Assembly (NCBI GenBank): GCA_003956705.1
Contig: QZCP01000053.1
Coordinates: forward strand, 62,001-126,000
Direction of reading: 5' to 3'
Source of the DNA: Brevipalpus yothersi
Lineage: Eukaryota; Arthropoda; Arachnida; Trombidiformes; Tenuipalpidae
Length of the DNA: 64,000 nucleotides
Positions 23,841-35,553 of the stretch are shown in pieces (positions within the stretch are counted from its first letter, which is position 1; each line of letters starts with the position of its first letter). The notes under the pieces were generated by a model. That model saw only the letters and a list, made by a program, of their open reading frames with translations. It had not been told where the DNA came from and made no database searches. Both the position numbers and the translations under genes were made by a program.

Positions 23841-24886
23841 TCATTTCAACACAGGAGCTTTTGACTTTCGAGTAATTGTCGGCTTCCTCAGATCCATACG
23901 TTGTGAATCCAAGGTTTTCAACGTTTCTGCCTTTTGAACTGATGAGGATGCTTCAGCTGTAGCTACTAGTTTCTGCCATTTAGCTGAGGCTTCATTGATT
24001 ATTGAAGAAGGAATCAGATTCTTCCCACAAGCAGCTTTTCTGAGGAGTTTCATTTCCTTGTCTGATATTCTGAAACCGTTATATGAATGATGGAAAGCGG
24101 GAGAACCTCTTTTATTTGTAGCCATCTCATAGAATCTCTTCACATCATCAACCTTGAGTGATATATCTTTAGAATGCCAAGATAGATTTCGACCATTGAG
24201 TGCTTCCGTGAATTTATATCTTGCATAAAGGTGAGCTTCTTCGTGACGCTTCGACAGTTCTGTATCGAAACCCATCCACGGCCATCGAAACGATCGAATC
24301 ACCCAGCCATAGGCAGGGGTTTCCAGCCTCTTGTCCTTACCAACACCAGACACAGTATCAGGCATATCCTTGGCTAGCTCTAGAGTGCTACCCGCAAATT
24401 CAATCATGAGGTTAGGGACTGTGAGGAACAGCATTTGATGAGATTTTTCGTGAAGCTCATAAGGACCTATGAGAGTCTTCATGAGAGCATTTTCTGCTTG
24501 AGAAGCTCTAAAGGAGGATAACTTGCCACCATACTTGAGACCCCATTTCAGCAAGAATTTCAGATCTTGTTTGATTTGCGCTTCATCACCTTTCCTGAAA
24601 ACTTTTCCTAGTTTGTAGAAAGTATCACTGAATGATGGTGTTTTCATAAAAGCATACTCCGCATCGGCTTCCTTGAAAAACTTTATCAAATATTCGCGAT
24701 CTGACAGTGGTATTTTAGCTAGTGGCTCATAAGAGTCTTCTTCATCGCCCTCAGTAGGCTCCAATTTATGCCTGTGATGGAGAACAAATCAAGCGTGATG
24801 TTATATATTGATCACATTGTCATGAATGAGAATAAAAAATAGAAATATTCGGTGAAAAATGTCGTTAATACAAACTTTTCTGTCAT
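23841..24886 (-). CDS. Family member 3, 313 aa
   Basis: Exon 1 is 24886-24876 (MTEK start, donor GTTTGT); exon 2 is 24771-23841, acceptor CCATCACAG. The N-terminus is HKLEPTEGDEEDSYEPLAKI; the core has FYKLGKVFRKGDEAQIKQDL, LTVPNLMIEFAGSTLELAKD, DTVSGVGKDKRLETPAYGWV and HEEAHLYARYKFTEALNGRN. It has a longer C-terminus than member 1, with a basic end (RKPTITRKSKAPVLK). It forms a subgroup with the member at 46379, sharing this tail and the YKFTEALN variant. Soluble, unknown function. Confidence 0.8.
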
Positions 24887-25014
24887 GATGAATTTGGTTG
24901 AAAGAAAAAAATTTATCTTCAATTGAATTTGAGACAAAAACCAGTGAACAATGAGAAAATCACGACCCACAATTGTAAATGGAAGTGGAATAAGAATTAA
25001 TATCCCGGTTCTAA

Positions 25015-25200
25015 TGGAAACCGAATCACTCATATGATCAGTTGTCATGGTGAGAGTGGGACTATAAGGTGTAGGGTAATGAAATTTCAAATTACAGGTT
25101 GAACATCCCAAAGCCAAAGAAAATCTATCTGATGTTATTATATTCACTATACTCGTTTTTTATTATCATGAGCTATGTTCTGAGTAGAAAACTTACAGAA
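25015..25200 (-). promoter_or_regulatory. Conserved upstream block of the minus-strand family
   Basis: About 140 bp before the start of member 3 a block reads (+ strand) CTCATATGATCAGTTGTCAT, GGTGAGAGTGGGACTATAAG, then ATTTCAAATTACAGGTTGAA and TTATTATCATGAGCTATGTT. The same ordered motifs occur upstream of most members: near 18135, 18605, 27815, 43515, 45590, 47505, 49155 and 50660. The coding potential after the block's CCATGAC differs between copies, so it is more likely promoter or 5' UTR than protein. Which of these is not decided by sequence. Confidence 0.5.
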
Positions 25201-25211
25201 AAGATTCAGGA

Positions 25212-25861
25212 GATTGTGAAGGTTAAATAAAGCAGTTTTACATCATTTGTATAATCTCTTCATTCTCGACTAATCTTCTTCCTCATGACTTCATGACCTC
25301 GAAAAATTCTTTTCTCATTGAGTTTCGGATTGAAATTTTATAACATGAAATAGCATGGAATAGTATGAAACTTTGAAATACAAGAAAATGTTAGTGGAAG
25401 AAAATCGATGATATCTTTTCGTTTCAAAAATCTCTCTAATCAAATTGAAATGAAAACATATTTTCCAGCCTTAAAAGTCTGCTTAATGGGATTTTTTGAC
25501 AACACTTAGATACTAATAATGATTTTCAACTTGTTTCGAGATGACGGAAGAGAATCTTTGAGTTATAGCCAATGATGCGTCAATGAAACGATCAACACAA
25601 TGCGTAATGCAAGTTTCAGTTTTTCCATCCAATTTAGACGATGGTTTATCGACAACACATTTCTCCCAGGAAGCATCAGTTAGTTTGTGAACCTAATGAT
25701 CATCAAAATGGATTAGATACCAAAATCTTGGAAATTTAAGAAAAAATTCTCATGCTAACCTGAGCCTAGAACTGAGCTTTCTGTTGCTCTTGAATCAAAA
25801 AATTTTGTACCTCTTCATCACCTAGAGAAGGATAACCGTTGTCTCTTAGATCGAGAGACAT
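25212..25861 (-). pseudogene. Duplicated DENR-TIMM8 interval with dead TIMM8
   Basis: 25212-25500 copies the end of DENR and its 3' flank (AAGGTTAAATAAAGCAG on the + strand). 25515-25861 copies both TIMM8 exons and the intron. Exon 1 has an in-frame TAG replacing a CAG codon in the run QQKAQF-stop. In exon 2 the first Cys of the first CX3C is Ser (ASWEKC), and the original stop is lost. The copy is thus disabled at the residues that define the family. Confidence 0.9.
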
Positions 25862-26814
25862 GATTGATTTTTTTGGACACAGACTAACAGAAAATGAGCC
25901 AGTTAAATTGTAAGGTAACTTCAGGAGCAATCAAACATGTGGATTTCCTTCTGAATGATAACCAACTGATCAGTCACACATATGAAGTTAGGATTTTAAA
26001 TCCTCTAATCGATCGCAACTCTGAGCTATTCAAACTCACGAACTTCTGAACTGATCTCATTAGAATTCCTTCAACAAAAATCCTTAAATATAAGACTGAG
26101 ATGAGATCAGGTCTCCAATGTAATTAAAGAAAAAATTGCTGGATGAACGATAAAAAATAAGTTCCAACTGAATGAAGTTAAAGAAGAAAAAACTCAAAAT
26201 TATCAGTCAAAGCCCAATAAAAAACGCTTAGAAACAGTCGCCATGGCAAAGAATGACTTACGGACCTATGAGCTATGCGATCCTGAAATTTTCATTAACA
26301 GGTTGAATCTCTAGAAGCTGAGAAAAATTAGCTGACGATAAATAAATCACTGTACTGGTTTTTTATTATCATGAGCTATGTTTTGACTAAAAAACCTAGA
26401 GAAAACTTCAAGCGTCCTGTTTCTCGGGTAACTGAGTTTCGTGAAAACTTTCGTTCTTCATACACATGTATTCAATGGGAGCACAACGTATTGAACTAAT
26501 TTTTAGAATTATTATTATCCATTATTAGAGACACGCGATGGATTGTTTCAAGAAAACATCGATTGTTTTCAACCATCACGATCGGCTACTGATGATGAGC
26601 CCAATTCAGTTTATATGACTTCAAAAAATGATTGAAATTGACGCCTTCTACAACTTGATGATAATGTGGATGACCAATATGAATCCAAGTTTACTTTAGA
26701 AGTTCAATCACATAAGATCATAAGTGAGCGCTATTATAGTTAAATATATGATGAGATATAACTTTCATCTTGATCGTCAGATTGCAAATTTCGACTACTG
26801 TCAGCAAAAGTTTA

Positions 26815-27661
26815 TCATGCTGTTTCTGAGCTGGACAAGAGTTTTTGCCATTTAATAGAGGCTTCATGGATGATTCGTGAAGGAATTAAATTCTCTCTCC
26901 CAGCAGCTTCCGATAAAAGTTGATTTTGTTCACATGAGCAGTGAGTCAGTTTGGCGATTCGATAGAGACTTTTCACTTTTCTAATCTTGTTGGAGATGCT
27001 CATGCTATTCCATGACTGGACTTGCCTGTTGACTTCTTCAGAGAACATGTACCTTGCATAAAGATGGGCTTCTTCATGACGGAGTGATAATTCTCTATCA
27101 AACGGGAAGAGCAAATGAATCACTCTGGCATAGGCAGGTGTCTCTAGTCTCTTATCCTCACCAACACCAGAGACACAATCTGGCATATCTTTGGCTAACT
27201 TCATAGTACTACCGGCAAATGCGATCATTAGCTTTGGAATCGTAAGACAAACAAAATTCAGTCCAGATATTTCAATTAGCTTATAGGGGCCAATGAGAGT
27301 TCTCATGAAAGCATTTTCTGCTTGAGAAGCTTTAAAGGAGGACAGCTTGCTACCATAATTGAGACCCCATTTCAGCAAGAATGTCAGATCTTCTTCAACT
27401 TGAGCTTGATCACTATTCCTGAAAACATTTCCTAGCTCGTAAAACATTTCGTCGAATCTTGGAGGATCATCTTGCCCGCGGTCTGGAGTGTCCTTGAATT
27501 CCTCGAGTATTTTGTAATAGTCAATGATGACGTCTGATCTATTCGAATTACTACCAGAATCATTCATGGATCCACCCCTTGAAGAAATCATAATGGATAA
27601 TTGAAACTAGCTTCATTCATGGGTAAGTCATAGCTAGCAATGGTACTCACTCCTCAGTCAT
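26815..27661 (-). CDS. Family member 4, 257 aa
   Basis: Exon 1 27661-27651 (ATG ACT GAG GA) ends at a perfect GTGAGT donor; exon 2 is 27577-26815. The N-terminus is unique (GGSMNDSGSNSNRSDVIIDY). The core is FYELGNVFRNSDQAQVEEDL, TFLLKWGLNYGSKLSSFKAS, DCVSGVGEDKRLETPAYARV and HEEAHLYARYMFSEEVNRQ. In place of the usual pre-tail loop it has THCSCEQNQLLSEAAGREN. Reading frame fully open. Function unknown. Confidence 0.8.
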
Positions 27662-28587
27662 GGTGAAGTAGAAACTAAATGCTCAGAAATCGATTTTCGA
27701 TACAATCTAAAATAGTTGATACGAAAACGGTCAAAAAAGTGAGACTCACTGACGACAAAATGGAAAACTGATTGGCTCTATCTCAAAATCATATTAATAC
27801 TCAGAAAGGATGCTTTTTGCTGATCGTCATGGTGAGAATTGATTGTTCTTATCAGCTCCTAGATTATAAAGTTTCGAGTGCAAGATGGATATTTTGAAGC
27901 AAATAATATTCAGCCAATGAATTATTTTCGATATTGATTGCTCATCCTCCAGTGCTGCTCTGGATGAAAATTGGAAAAAAAAGTTTTGTTGCTTGATGAT
28001 CTCGAAAAATTCTTCTCTAAAGTTTCAGATTGTAATTTTAAAACATGAAACAGTGTCAATTAGTATGATAGTTGAGAATACAAACAAAACATTGATGCGA
28101 GAAGTTCAGCGATATCTTCCGTTTCAAAAATCTCTCCAATCAAATTGGACTGAAAACGGGACATTTGAATAGATAGAGGCATGGTTTTTGCTCATTTGAT
28201 CGCTCAATCTGTACTTTAATTCATTAAAACTTAAGAATTTTCGAATTGAGCTCATAAAATTCTGTCAGTAAAAAATCATCAATTTATAAAACCAGATCCG
28301 AAAGTTCCATTTATTTTGCCATTTTAAACGAACATATGATCAATTTGGGGACACATGAGAGGAATTGAGAGTCTCGCAGATGAGAGATTCATTTATCCAT
28401 TAGGTTGAGATTATTGGAAACCGAATTTTTTTCAATGTGATGAAAGGTAGAGAAATACACGAATATTTTTCGATGGATGGGAAAGAACCGTTATCTGATA
28501 CACTAAGAGAAGATCTGAATTTCACAGAATTTTCAGGGGAGAAATACAAGCATGTTCTGGAATTTCCTTAAAAACGATTAGAGGCTC
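27662..28587. other. Array spacer with upstream block and third DENR-3' fragment
   Basis: No gene. It contains the family upstream block (about 27815-27960), a decayed copy of the DENR 3' flank (about 27990-28160, with TCTCCAATCAAATTGGACTG as in 16040-16055), and the array spacer element from 28190. Confidence 0.6.
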
Positions 28588-29090
28588 CTAGGAGGCTTCA
28601 GAATCGTCAACTAATAGTTCTTGCCATTTAGATGAGGCTTCGTGAATTATTGAGGATGGTATCAAATTCTTCCCACTAACAGCTTCCACAAGAAGTTTCT
28701 TTTCCTTATTTCATACATGAAAACCAGACCAAAAGGGGGTATCCCTTGTTCTTTCACCTGAAGCTATCTCATTATATCTCTTCACATCATTAACCTTTCG
28801 AGAAATTTTTTTATTCTGCCAGGATTGATTTCGCTGATTTGTCACTTCGGAGAACATGTATCTTGCATAAAGGTGAGCTTGTTCGTGATGCTCCGACAGT
28901 TCCTAATCTTCTGATTGAAATAAGCCAATCACCTTGCCATAGGCAGGGGTCTCTAGCCTCTTGTCCCCACCAACACCAGATACAGTATCAGGCATATCTT
29001 TGGCCAACTTCATGGTATTACCGGCAAATTCAATCATCAGCTTGAGAATGGTAAGATATTCCCTATCTCGAGAACTTTCATCAGGGAATT
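28588..29090 (-). pseudogene. Family member 5, truncated pseudogene (C-terminal half)
   Basis: From the stop (TAG at 28590-28588) upstream it reads the usual C-terminal half (VGGDKRLETPAYGKV-like core, HHEQAHLYARYMFSEVTNQR). An in-frame TAG lies before ELSEHHEQAHL where a Trp codon is expected. Homology stops abruptly near 29090 inside the conserved ESSRDREYLTI segment; the N-terminal half is missing. The break coincides with the left edge of the 29.1-43.1 kb island. Its closest relative is member 1 (flank at 28370 nearly identical to 16860). Confidence 0.85.
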
Positions 29091-29874
29091 TTTGGTCACT
29101 GTATAGACAGCGAGTTTGTATATCTGTTGTCTCTGAGAATAGAATAACCCGTGTGTTTCGGATAGCTCACCAATAGTGACCTCAAGATTCTACCCGTTCG
29201 ATGACAGAAGGTATTTATTCCTGCCTTGCTGGAAGCTACTCCCATCACTGAACTCGTCACCTGCTTAAACTGATAGCACAGCATCATTCTCAGCAAGCAA
29301 AAAACGACAACATCAAGTCTTTTGACATATTTCCGCTCGAAAGAAGTATACTTTAATTACTTGTCCATGCTTCCAAGGTGCATATTCGTGATGATTCCAA
29401 GCCGTGTCTGATAACAATAAGCCCACATCTCTTTTTCTGAAAGAGTATGTGTCATGCAGGTAGCTTACCCAATCTTTAGTCTTTAATCTTCAGTCTCAAT
29501 CTCCTCTCCGAAGGCTCCAGATATCGAGAGTATTCCAACACGAACTCATCGACTCTTACCGTCTCAAGAATTTCTCTTATCTCACCTTCCACATCCTCCC
29601 TCATATTGCTATCAGATATTTTTTTGAGATTCTTAGTTATTCGAAACATGCCAAGCACAGAGGAGTCGATTTTCAACAGGTCCCATTACAGACCCCCATG
29701 CTACATAGTACGCTGGATAATCATCCGACATCAAAGTGGAAGGTGTGATCTGTCTGTTGTATTCTTTGAGGACAAGGGAGGTTTCTCAAGCAATGGAGTA
29801 TCAATAGATTTGGAGATGAAAAACAAAGAGGTGCACCATGACTGAGAAAATACAGTTGGAGGAGTTTGACACAT

Positions 29875-29967
29875 GTTGGAAGATACACAAGGACCATCGG
29901 ACCCTAATTGTTACCATGGAGTCTGTCGTTTTCTAGCTCGCCTCAAGGCTAATTATCAGCTTGGTGG
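29875..29967 (+). pseudogene. Exportin-7 fragment (middle region)
   Basis: Reads LEDTQGPSDPNCYHGVCRFL then ARLKANYQLGG, which matches the exportin-7 region around [20 protein letters not shown]. The frame is lost on both sides. It is one of four scattered XPO7 pieces in the island and lies on the + strand, unlike the pieces at 35-40 kb. Confidence 0.7.
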
Positions 29968-30832
29968 CAACTATGGCAAAAAAACAGCGTAATTTGATAC
30001 TTCATTGGATCCATATTGTTTCATTCAGTATTTTAAGAGATTAATTGAATAAATTGAATGGGATGAAATTTTGAGGAAGAGTACAACACAGCGTTTCTCA
30101 CTTATTATTCAAAATGTCACAATCTGCCAGAATTTTGAAATACTTGACCACATTGACAAAAATGCAGGATTTCTCGTTGATGTGTTTGATAAGATTTTCA
30201 ATTCCATCCACTTTACGACCACAGGCTTTACAGAAGAACTTCTTGGCCTCGTTTCTTTCTAGAATCTGATGGTCGTAGGAGACCATGAGCTTTCCTTTGA
30301 AGCAAAGGCCAACGATCTTTCGCTTGAATACCATTTTATCATTAGAATGAGTGGCAAAGAAACCAGGGCTTCCTTTGAAAGCTTCATAGTCGATAACTTC
30401 CTCAGCTTTATCCACCAATGCTTCCGCTCTACGGAGCATTTTTTGCTTATATCCTTAAAATGGGAGAGGAACTGTGGCTGGATGCTGAGCAGATCTGGTG
30501 GCAGAGTAAGGTGAGTGGCAACATGCGCGACAGATCCATGGCCAACCCTCCAATGTGATCTGGAGCTATATACTGTAGTGTAGCATTATGAATGCATCAT
30601 ACGATCTTTTTAAAAATCTATAGAGAGCGGGCGTCCAAAGCTCTTTACCGTAGTGTGACTCTAGAATACACATACATGGAAATAAATGTCAGTTGATCTT
30701 GGAGAGAAATCGAATTATGATGCTCACAACACTACGTTTGCTAATTTTGAGACAAGAATGGGAATCACTTTTATAAATTTTGGAAAAGAAAAATGATTAG
30801 CATGAGACTGGAGTTTGAAAACCAAACGTAAA

Positions 30833-30850
30833 GCACACACACACACACAC
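30833..30850. repeat. (CA)n microsatellite
   Basis: About nine CA dinucleotides inside the decayed island. Confidence 0.95.
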
Positions 30851-31330
30851 ATTTAAGATGCATACAATAAACAGTACACACATCCAATGTATTTTGGAGA
30901 ACTGTTCATGCATCGTGTGTGCAGTTGAATGTACATGTTGGGTGCAAGAAAATCTTTCTTTTTCCTAAAATGCGCGGAACAGTTCTTTTCGAACGTAACT
31001 TATTCGAAATTCGAAAAGGAAAGAAGGGAAACCAGAGAAAATTCAATCATTTGAGCATAGTTGACCATTGTGATCGTTTCCCTTTTCCTCACACTGTCAT
31101 TAAATTTCAAAAATTAAACTAATAATCTATCAATCTTTGATTATTTCCATATTCAATAATATAATATAATAGTAATAGTAATAGTGATAGTAATAATCGT
31201 TTCTGATAGAGTGAATTGAATACATTTTTCTACTTTTGTTCAACTTTTTTTCGATTGTGATCAAGTGTGATCACCAATCTTTTGATATTAATCGCTTATT
31301 AGGCTGAGGACAGTGAAAAAAATTGTCACA

Positions 31331-32092
31331 ATGTCTCTCTCGCAGCACATCGAAGGTGATGACAATGAGAATACAACCAAACCCAAACATCCTATTGTAG
31401 ATGATGATGAGGATGAAATACCGGTAGGTGCCATGCTTATATATGATCTGAAAGATTTGAATAAAGTGGCAATCATTATGCCTGATGGTCGAAAAATTCA
31501 CGCAAACAAGGCGGGAGATAAAGCGAAAGCTGAAGAAGAAGGCAAATTATGGCCAAGTGAGAATGATGATGATGATAATGATCAAAAATGGGATTCGGAA
31601 GATTATTTGATCAATCTTGGATGGATACCCAAGGATGCTCTCAAAAAAGATGGTGAAGAGGACACTTTTCAAGCCGATGAAGATGATAATGGTGAAAACG
31701 CCAGTGAGAGTGGTGGCAATGGCAATGGTGATGGTGATGATGGTCAACAGCAAGTTGATCAAGAAAGTGTTCATCATCAAAATGTTCAACATGGTATCGA
31801 TAATCAGCCATCTGTGAGTGGAGTGAGTTCAGCACGAGGAAGGGGAAAGTAAAAAGGTAAAAAAAAGAGAGGCAAAGCTGATAATGCTGAAGTATATCGA
31901 CAAGAACGAGTGGCGATGGAAAAATTCATGATCGATCTCCGATTGGAGGCGGGAGCGGACGGATTGGTGAAGCCGAATATTGATGGGGGATCGAAAAAAG
32001 GTAAAGCTAGTGGTAGAGGCTATCGCAAATGGAACAAAGAAAAAGGAGGGAGCCCACTTCCCATAGGCTATCTGCCCATGGATTCAGATTGA
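31331..32092 (+). pseudogene. Acidic/basic ORF with one in-frame stop
   Basis: ATG at 31331 opens a highly acidic frame (VDDDEDEIPVGAMLIYDLKD; SENDDDDNDQKWDSEDYL) with a Gly/Asn/Asp-rich section. It stops at TAA (31850-31852) after a GRGK sequence. The same frame then stays open to 32092 with a basic region (KGKKKRGKADNAEVYRQER) and ends GYLPMDSD. Uninterrupted codon-like character on both sides suggests a recent nonsense change. No intron with proper ends removes the stop. Family not recognised; it may belong to a mobile element. Confidence 0.4.
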
Positions 32093-33201
32093 GAAAGAAT
32101 TAGATTTTGGGATTCTACGCACCAAGAATGATAACAAGTATCATTAAAATTTTTTTCTCAGATGACTTCTTCCATGAGATAATCGCCTTCCAAAGTGCCG
32201 ATTTTGGCTAGCACCTTAGAACCTCGTGCCACTGTTTTGAAACCTAACTCATTTGATAGATCTCAGTTTGTATTTTCAGATACGTTGATCGTTTGCTTAT
32301 CGAAGGGTGCGAAATTGTTTTATCTTCAAAAGATCAATTTTTACCGTAACGCTAAATTGGCCAATTTGTCCATATCTCGTTAACCCAACGAGATATCGAC
32401 ATAATTCTTTCACCATTGGGAGGAACTTATTGAATAACATAAGATGAGACTATAAGTCAGGATTCATAGACCACAAACAGCCAAACAAAGAGTTACCTCA
32501 ATATTTCATTAAGCATTGATTCCTAAGTCTGCGTTTTTTTCTACAAAAGTCCCTGCCACCATCCAGTGATGGACTCTTTCTTACAGAACAGATCATGGAC
32601 ATTCAGAAAACATTCATCAATGAACTTTTTCGAGGTGCAATTTGTTGAAGAATTCAGAAAAATGGAGAAATGATAGCTCATTTTGATCCATTGAAAAGAT
32701 TTCATCCCAAAAATCAGCGAAAAATTCTGGTAAAGAGCAGCTACCATGGAAAGATGCCATTTCAACTCGCTTCGTGACAAACACTCGTTGGGTGGTGGAA
32801 GTTGTCACCTATACATGAGACTACAAGAGAAGAGATCCAGTCAACTGATAGCCTCCACTCAAATACTCTCACACTGACATGAAGTGAGCATGAATTAATT
32901 ATCAGCGCATATTTTCCACGGCTCTCGTTTCCCTACGTTGAGCAAATATTCGACATGATCGAACAAGCAGAATAAATTTTGGTAGTCCGAATATCAGATG
33001 AAAATTAACTCTACTGATCTTTGAGAGATTTTATTTAGTTGATGAATTTCCAAGGATGAATCCATGAATTTTGATCACATCTTACTCTTCAGCAAATTCA
33101 TTATGTATCTTGTGGCTTATATTTAGATATCTAATTCGGCAAGCTATATCTTCGCTCTAAAATAAAATAAGAAAAGATTCACCACAGCTACGGCAAGTTA
33201 C

Positions 33202-33397
33202 CATTCGTTTCAGTTGAGTCCTCTTCTGACGAAGAGCTAACGGTCGGCTTACAATGAACGTATACATGAGACTTTTTGGAAGAAACTGTTGATACGGGAA
33301 GTGAAACAACTACATCTCCTAGTCGAACGTGTTTATTGAAATCCGTATAATAAATGACTCCTCCACCAAGACCAATGAAAAAAACATAGTTGACATG
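33202..33397 (-). pseudogene. Exon fragment like nucleoside-phosphorylase domain
   Basis: One exon, from acceptor TTTCCAG (33398) to a GTAACT donor, reads HVNYVFFIGLGGGVIYYTDF then NKHVRLGDVVVSLP. The pattern IGxGGGxxxYTDxxxHVRLGDVVVS resembles the phosphorylase-like (PNP_UDP_1) domains found in some animal proteins, where the GGG loop binds phosphate or nucleoside. I found no flanking exons, so it is an isolated fragment; assignment is from pattern only. Confidence 0.4.
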
Positions 33398-34923
33398 CTG
33401 GAAAGTTCCCGGAAAATTGATAAAAAGTTTTAAAGAGATCTCTGGTGATGCATCCAAAAAAATTTTGAAAGTAGTAATGGAATATCAAGGGCTTGAATTA
33501 TTTTGTTTAATAAAGAGGGAAATGGTGGAGAGCTATTTCAAACTACTTCATCGAAGGATGCGATACGTTTGAAAAGAATTGAACGGAAAATCAATATCTG
33601 TATATTTGATTCGTGAGAAGATGATCATGAATTCACGAAACAAGGAGAAATAGTTCAGTAGAGGATGGAGGGGAGAGAAAAAAATGCTCTCTCTCTTCTT
33701 CGCTGGCTCTTGGAGTGAGGCGACTCCAAAGCAAAAGCTGTAACCGCTGGTGAGTCATGATCATAAACATCAGGAAAAAAAGTCTCACTTAAAGGATAGA
33801 GATAGAGAGAAGAAGACGTGCAGCATGAACTCCAGGATTCGATTTTGTGTGCAAACTCAAGAAAGCTGGAGAGAGACTATAATAGTAGACCTTGCTCCTC
33901 TGCTAGAGATATGAATAAAGGATAGATTCTCGAGGCCAGACTGATTGAGTAGATTCTCTACGTATATCAGAAAGTAATAAGGTTTCTTTTTCACTATCTT
34001 TTTGTCCTTCATCTAATCGAGTCATGGACAGAGAGAGAGAGAGAGAGATAAATTTCAAGGAGGTGAGAGTGAAAATTAAAACTTTGAAGGCGAATCAAAC
34101 TATTCTAGAGGTGTTATTATCACTCATCAGACTAAACAAACAAATACAGTGCGAAACGATTCAGCACCATTTCCTTTTTGAGGTTGTTGATATCGTTTCA
34201 GTATCACATCAGAGCAATAAAGGAAAACTCTTTTCTGAAACACTGTGTTTCATAGAGAAGTCATCAAAAAAGCCCAAAATGTAATAGTTTAGCGGCACTG
34301 AATGACACTGCATTGAATAATTCGAGAGATGAGTGGATCTTTTGACTGGATTACCTTCGAAAGATCTATTATGAGCCTTTTTTGATCTGATGCCGAGAAG
34401 TTATTGTGCGGAGGATGTTGGATGAGGAGCAAATCAAGGAAAAAGGTAAAGAAAATGAGAAAAAAACATCTTCCCAAAATAAAAAAAACAGTCCACCACG
34501 AACAACTAGCTGGATGAGGGCCATTATTGTTGATATTTCCAAAAAATAAATCTCGAATATGCTCTCATTTTACTCGGATACTCATTCGAAATAGGATGAT
34601 TCAGAGTCAATGTAATAATCTTTTCTCAAGAGCGAAATGACGGGAAAAAATAAATCGTATTTATCGATAACAGAAGAATTTCATGAAAAACGAAACTTTG
34701 AGTTCACCTATCTTGCTCTGAGGATCAGAGCAGAGGTGAGAGAGAGTAACCACCCCGATGATGATGCTCAAGTCTATCGAAAACTCAAATGGACTCTGTA
34801 GGGCTTCTAACTTTCGAAATAGAATTACATCTTTTGCTTGGCTGAAGATTGAAGTTTCCCTCCCGGATTATAGTCTTTGATAGGTGGAGGAGAAAGTGAT
34901 CGGAATTTCAGAGAAAAAAATTA

Positions 34924-35195
34924 TTATTGCTTACTCGGGCGATCAGGCAGTCCAGCTGTTTCTTCAAACTGTTTCAAATCAACTTGAACTTGGCGAATTG
35001 TTAAGTATTTTCGCTGCATAAGTTTGATAACTTTCATGATGAAACCCACATAATCACGCGGGAAATCACTTGGGTTGACTAGATCGCGAAAGAATTCTTG
35101 AGCACTGGTCAGCTGCTCATCCTCGCATATACCTTCTTGGAACCAGAACTTCAATTGTCGTCTTTCCTCTACATGAACATTCGATGAAGCGTTGA
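34924..35195 (-). other. Unassigned open exon
   Basis: After TTCCAAAAG (near 35196) an open frame reads RRQLKFWFQEGICEDEQLTS, FFRDLVNPSDFPRDYVGFIM, and KVIKLMQRKYLTIRQVQVDL, ending in TAA just past a GTAAGC donor-like site. Composition is protein-like. It follows the XPO7 piece at 35228-35446 in the same orientation but does not match the exportin-7 order I know. Unrecognised. Confidence 0.3.
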
Positions 35196-35227
35196 CTTTT
35201 GGAAAAAAGGAAAGATGGAGAAGGATA

Positions 35228-35446
35228 TTTCAGTTGATAAACTTGGTCCTTTGGTATTCCACCGAGAGTTAAAATTCTACTCCCGTAATTCACAATCATT
35301 TTGCTGGTTTCTCTAAAGAGCAAAACACTGTTCAGTGAGGACACATCGAACTGTAACCTTTGGGATCGGTTTCGAACAAGCTCTGCCATCAATTTTAGGA
35401 CTGGCGTTGTAACCTGAGGATCATGTTACCATATGTCGATCGCACG
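35228..35446 (-). pseudogene. Exportin-7 exon, 3' half, split by the Mutator-like element
   Basis: Reads (RA)IDIW, a TAA stop in place of Tyr, then HDPQVTTPVLKLMAELVRNR, SQRLQFDVSS, LLFRETSKMIVNYGSRILTL and GGIPKDQVYQLK. This is the conserved exportin-7 sequence. Its upstream edge is the 9-bp target duplication of the element beginning at 35447; the preceding exportin residues YPAYTPILYRAI are found on the far side of the element at 39934. Exportin-7 is a nuclear transport receptor; this copy cannot encode it. Confidence 0.85.
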
Positions 35447-35553
35447 AAAAGAGCTTCAGCGTCAAACGGCTCCACCGTCAACAGCCAATGCGGTGAGAGG
35501 TTTTTTGCCCAAGCTTGCAAACTTAGTTTGTTTTGATCATTTCAAGCGTTATA

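Larger units (their letters stand above)
29091..31330. other. Left part of the foreign/decayed island
   Basis: No intact gene. It holds an XPO7 fragment (29875-29967), an unassigned minus-strand frame (30439-30098) and a (CA)n tract (30833-30850). The 30439-30098 frame reads KKFFCKACGRKV..LIKHI, a finger-like C-x2-C pattern without a full partner set; it may be a transposon remnant. Nothing else recognised. Confidence 0.5.

Noticed and set aside
24812..25147. 111-codon minus-strand frame with hydrophobic stretches upstream of member 3
   Set aside because: It spans the upstream block, the micro-exon and the first intron. Equivalent positions in other members are not open, so it is fortuitous.
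31547..31835. Antisense hydrophobic or His-rich frames under the acidic ORF
   Set aside because: They are shadows of Asp/Glu-rich GAT/GAA codons read on the other strand.
35433..35492. A longer first exon for the + strand MULE gene (MSIARKELQRQTAPPSTANA)
   Set aside because: Its ATG lies in host exportin-7 DNA upstream of the element boundary at 35447. The start at 35554 stays inside the element and has a good GTTAGT donor.
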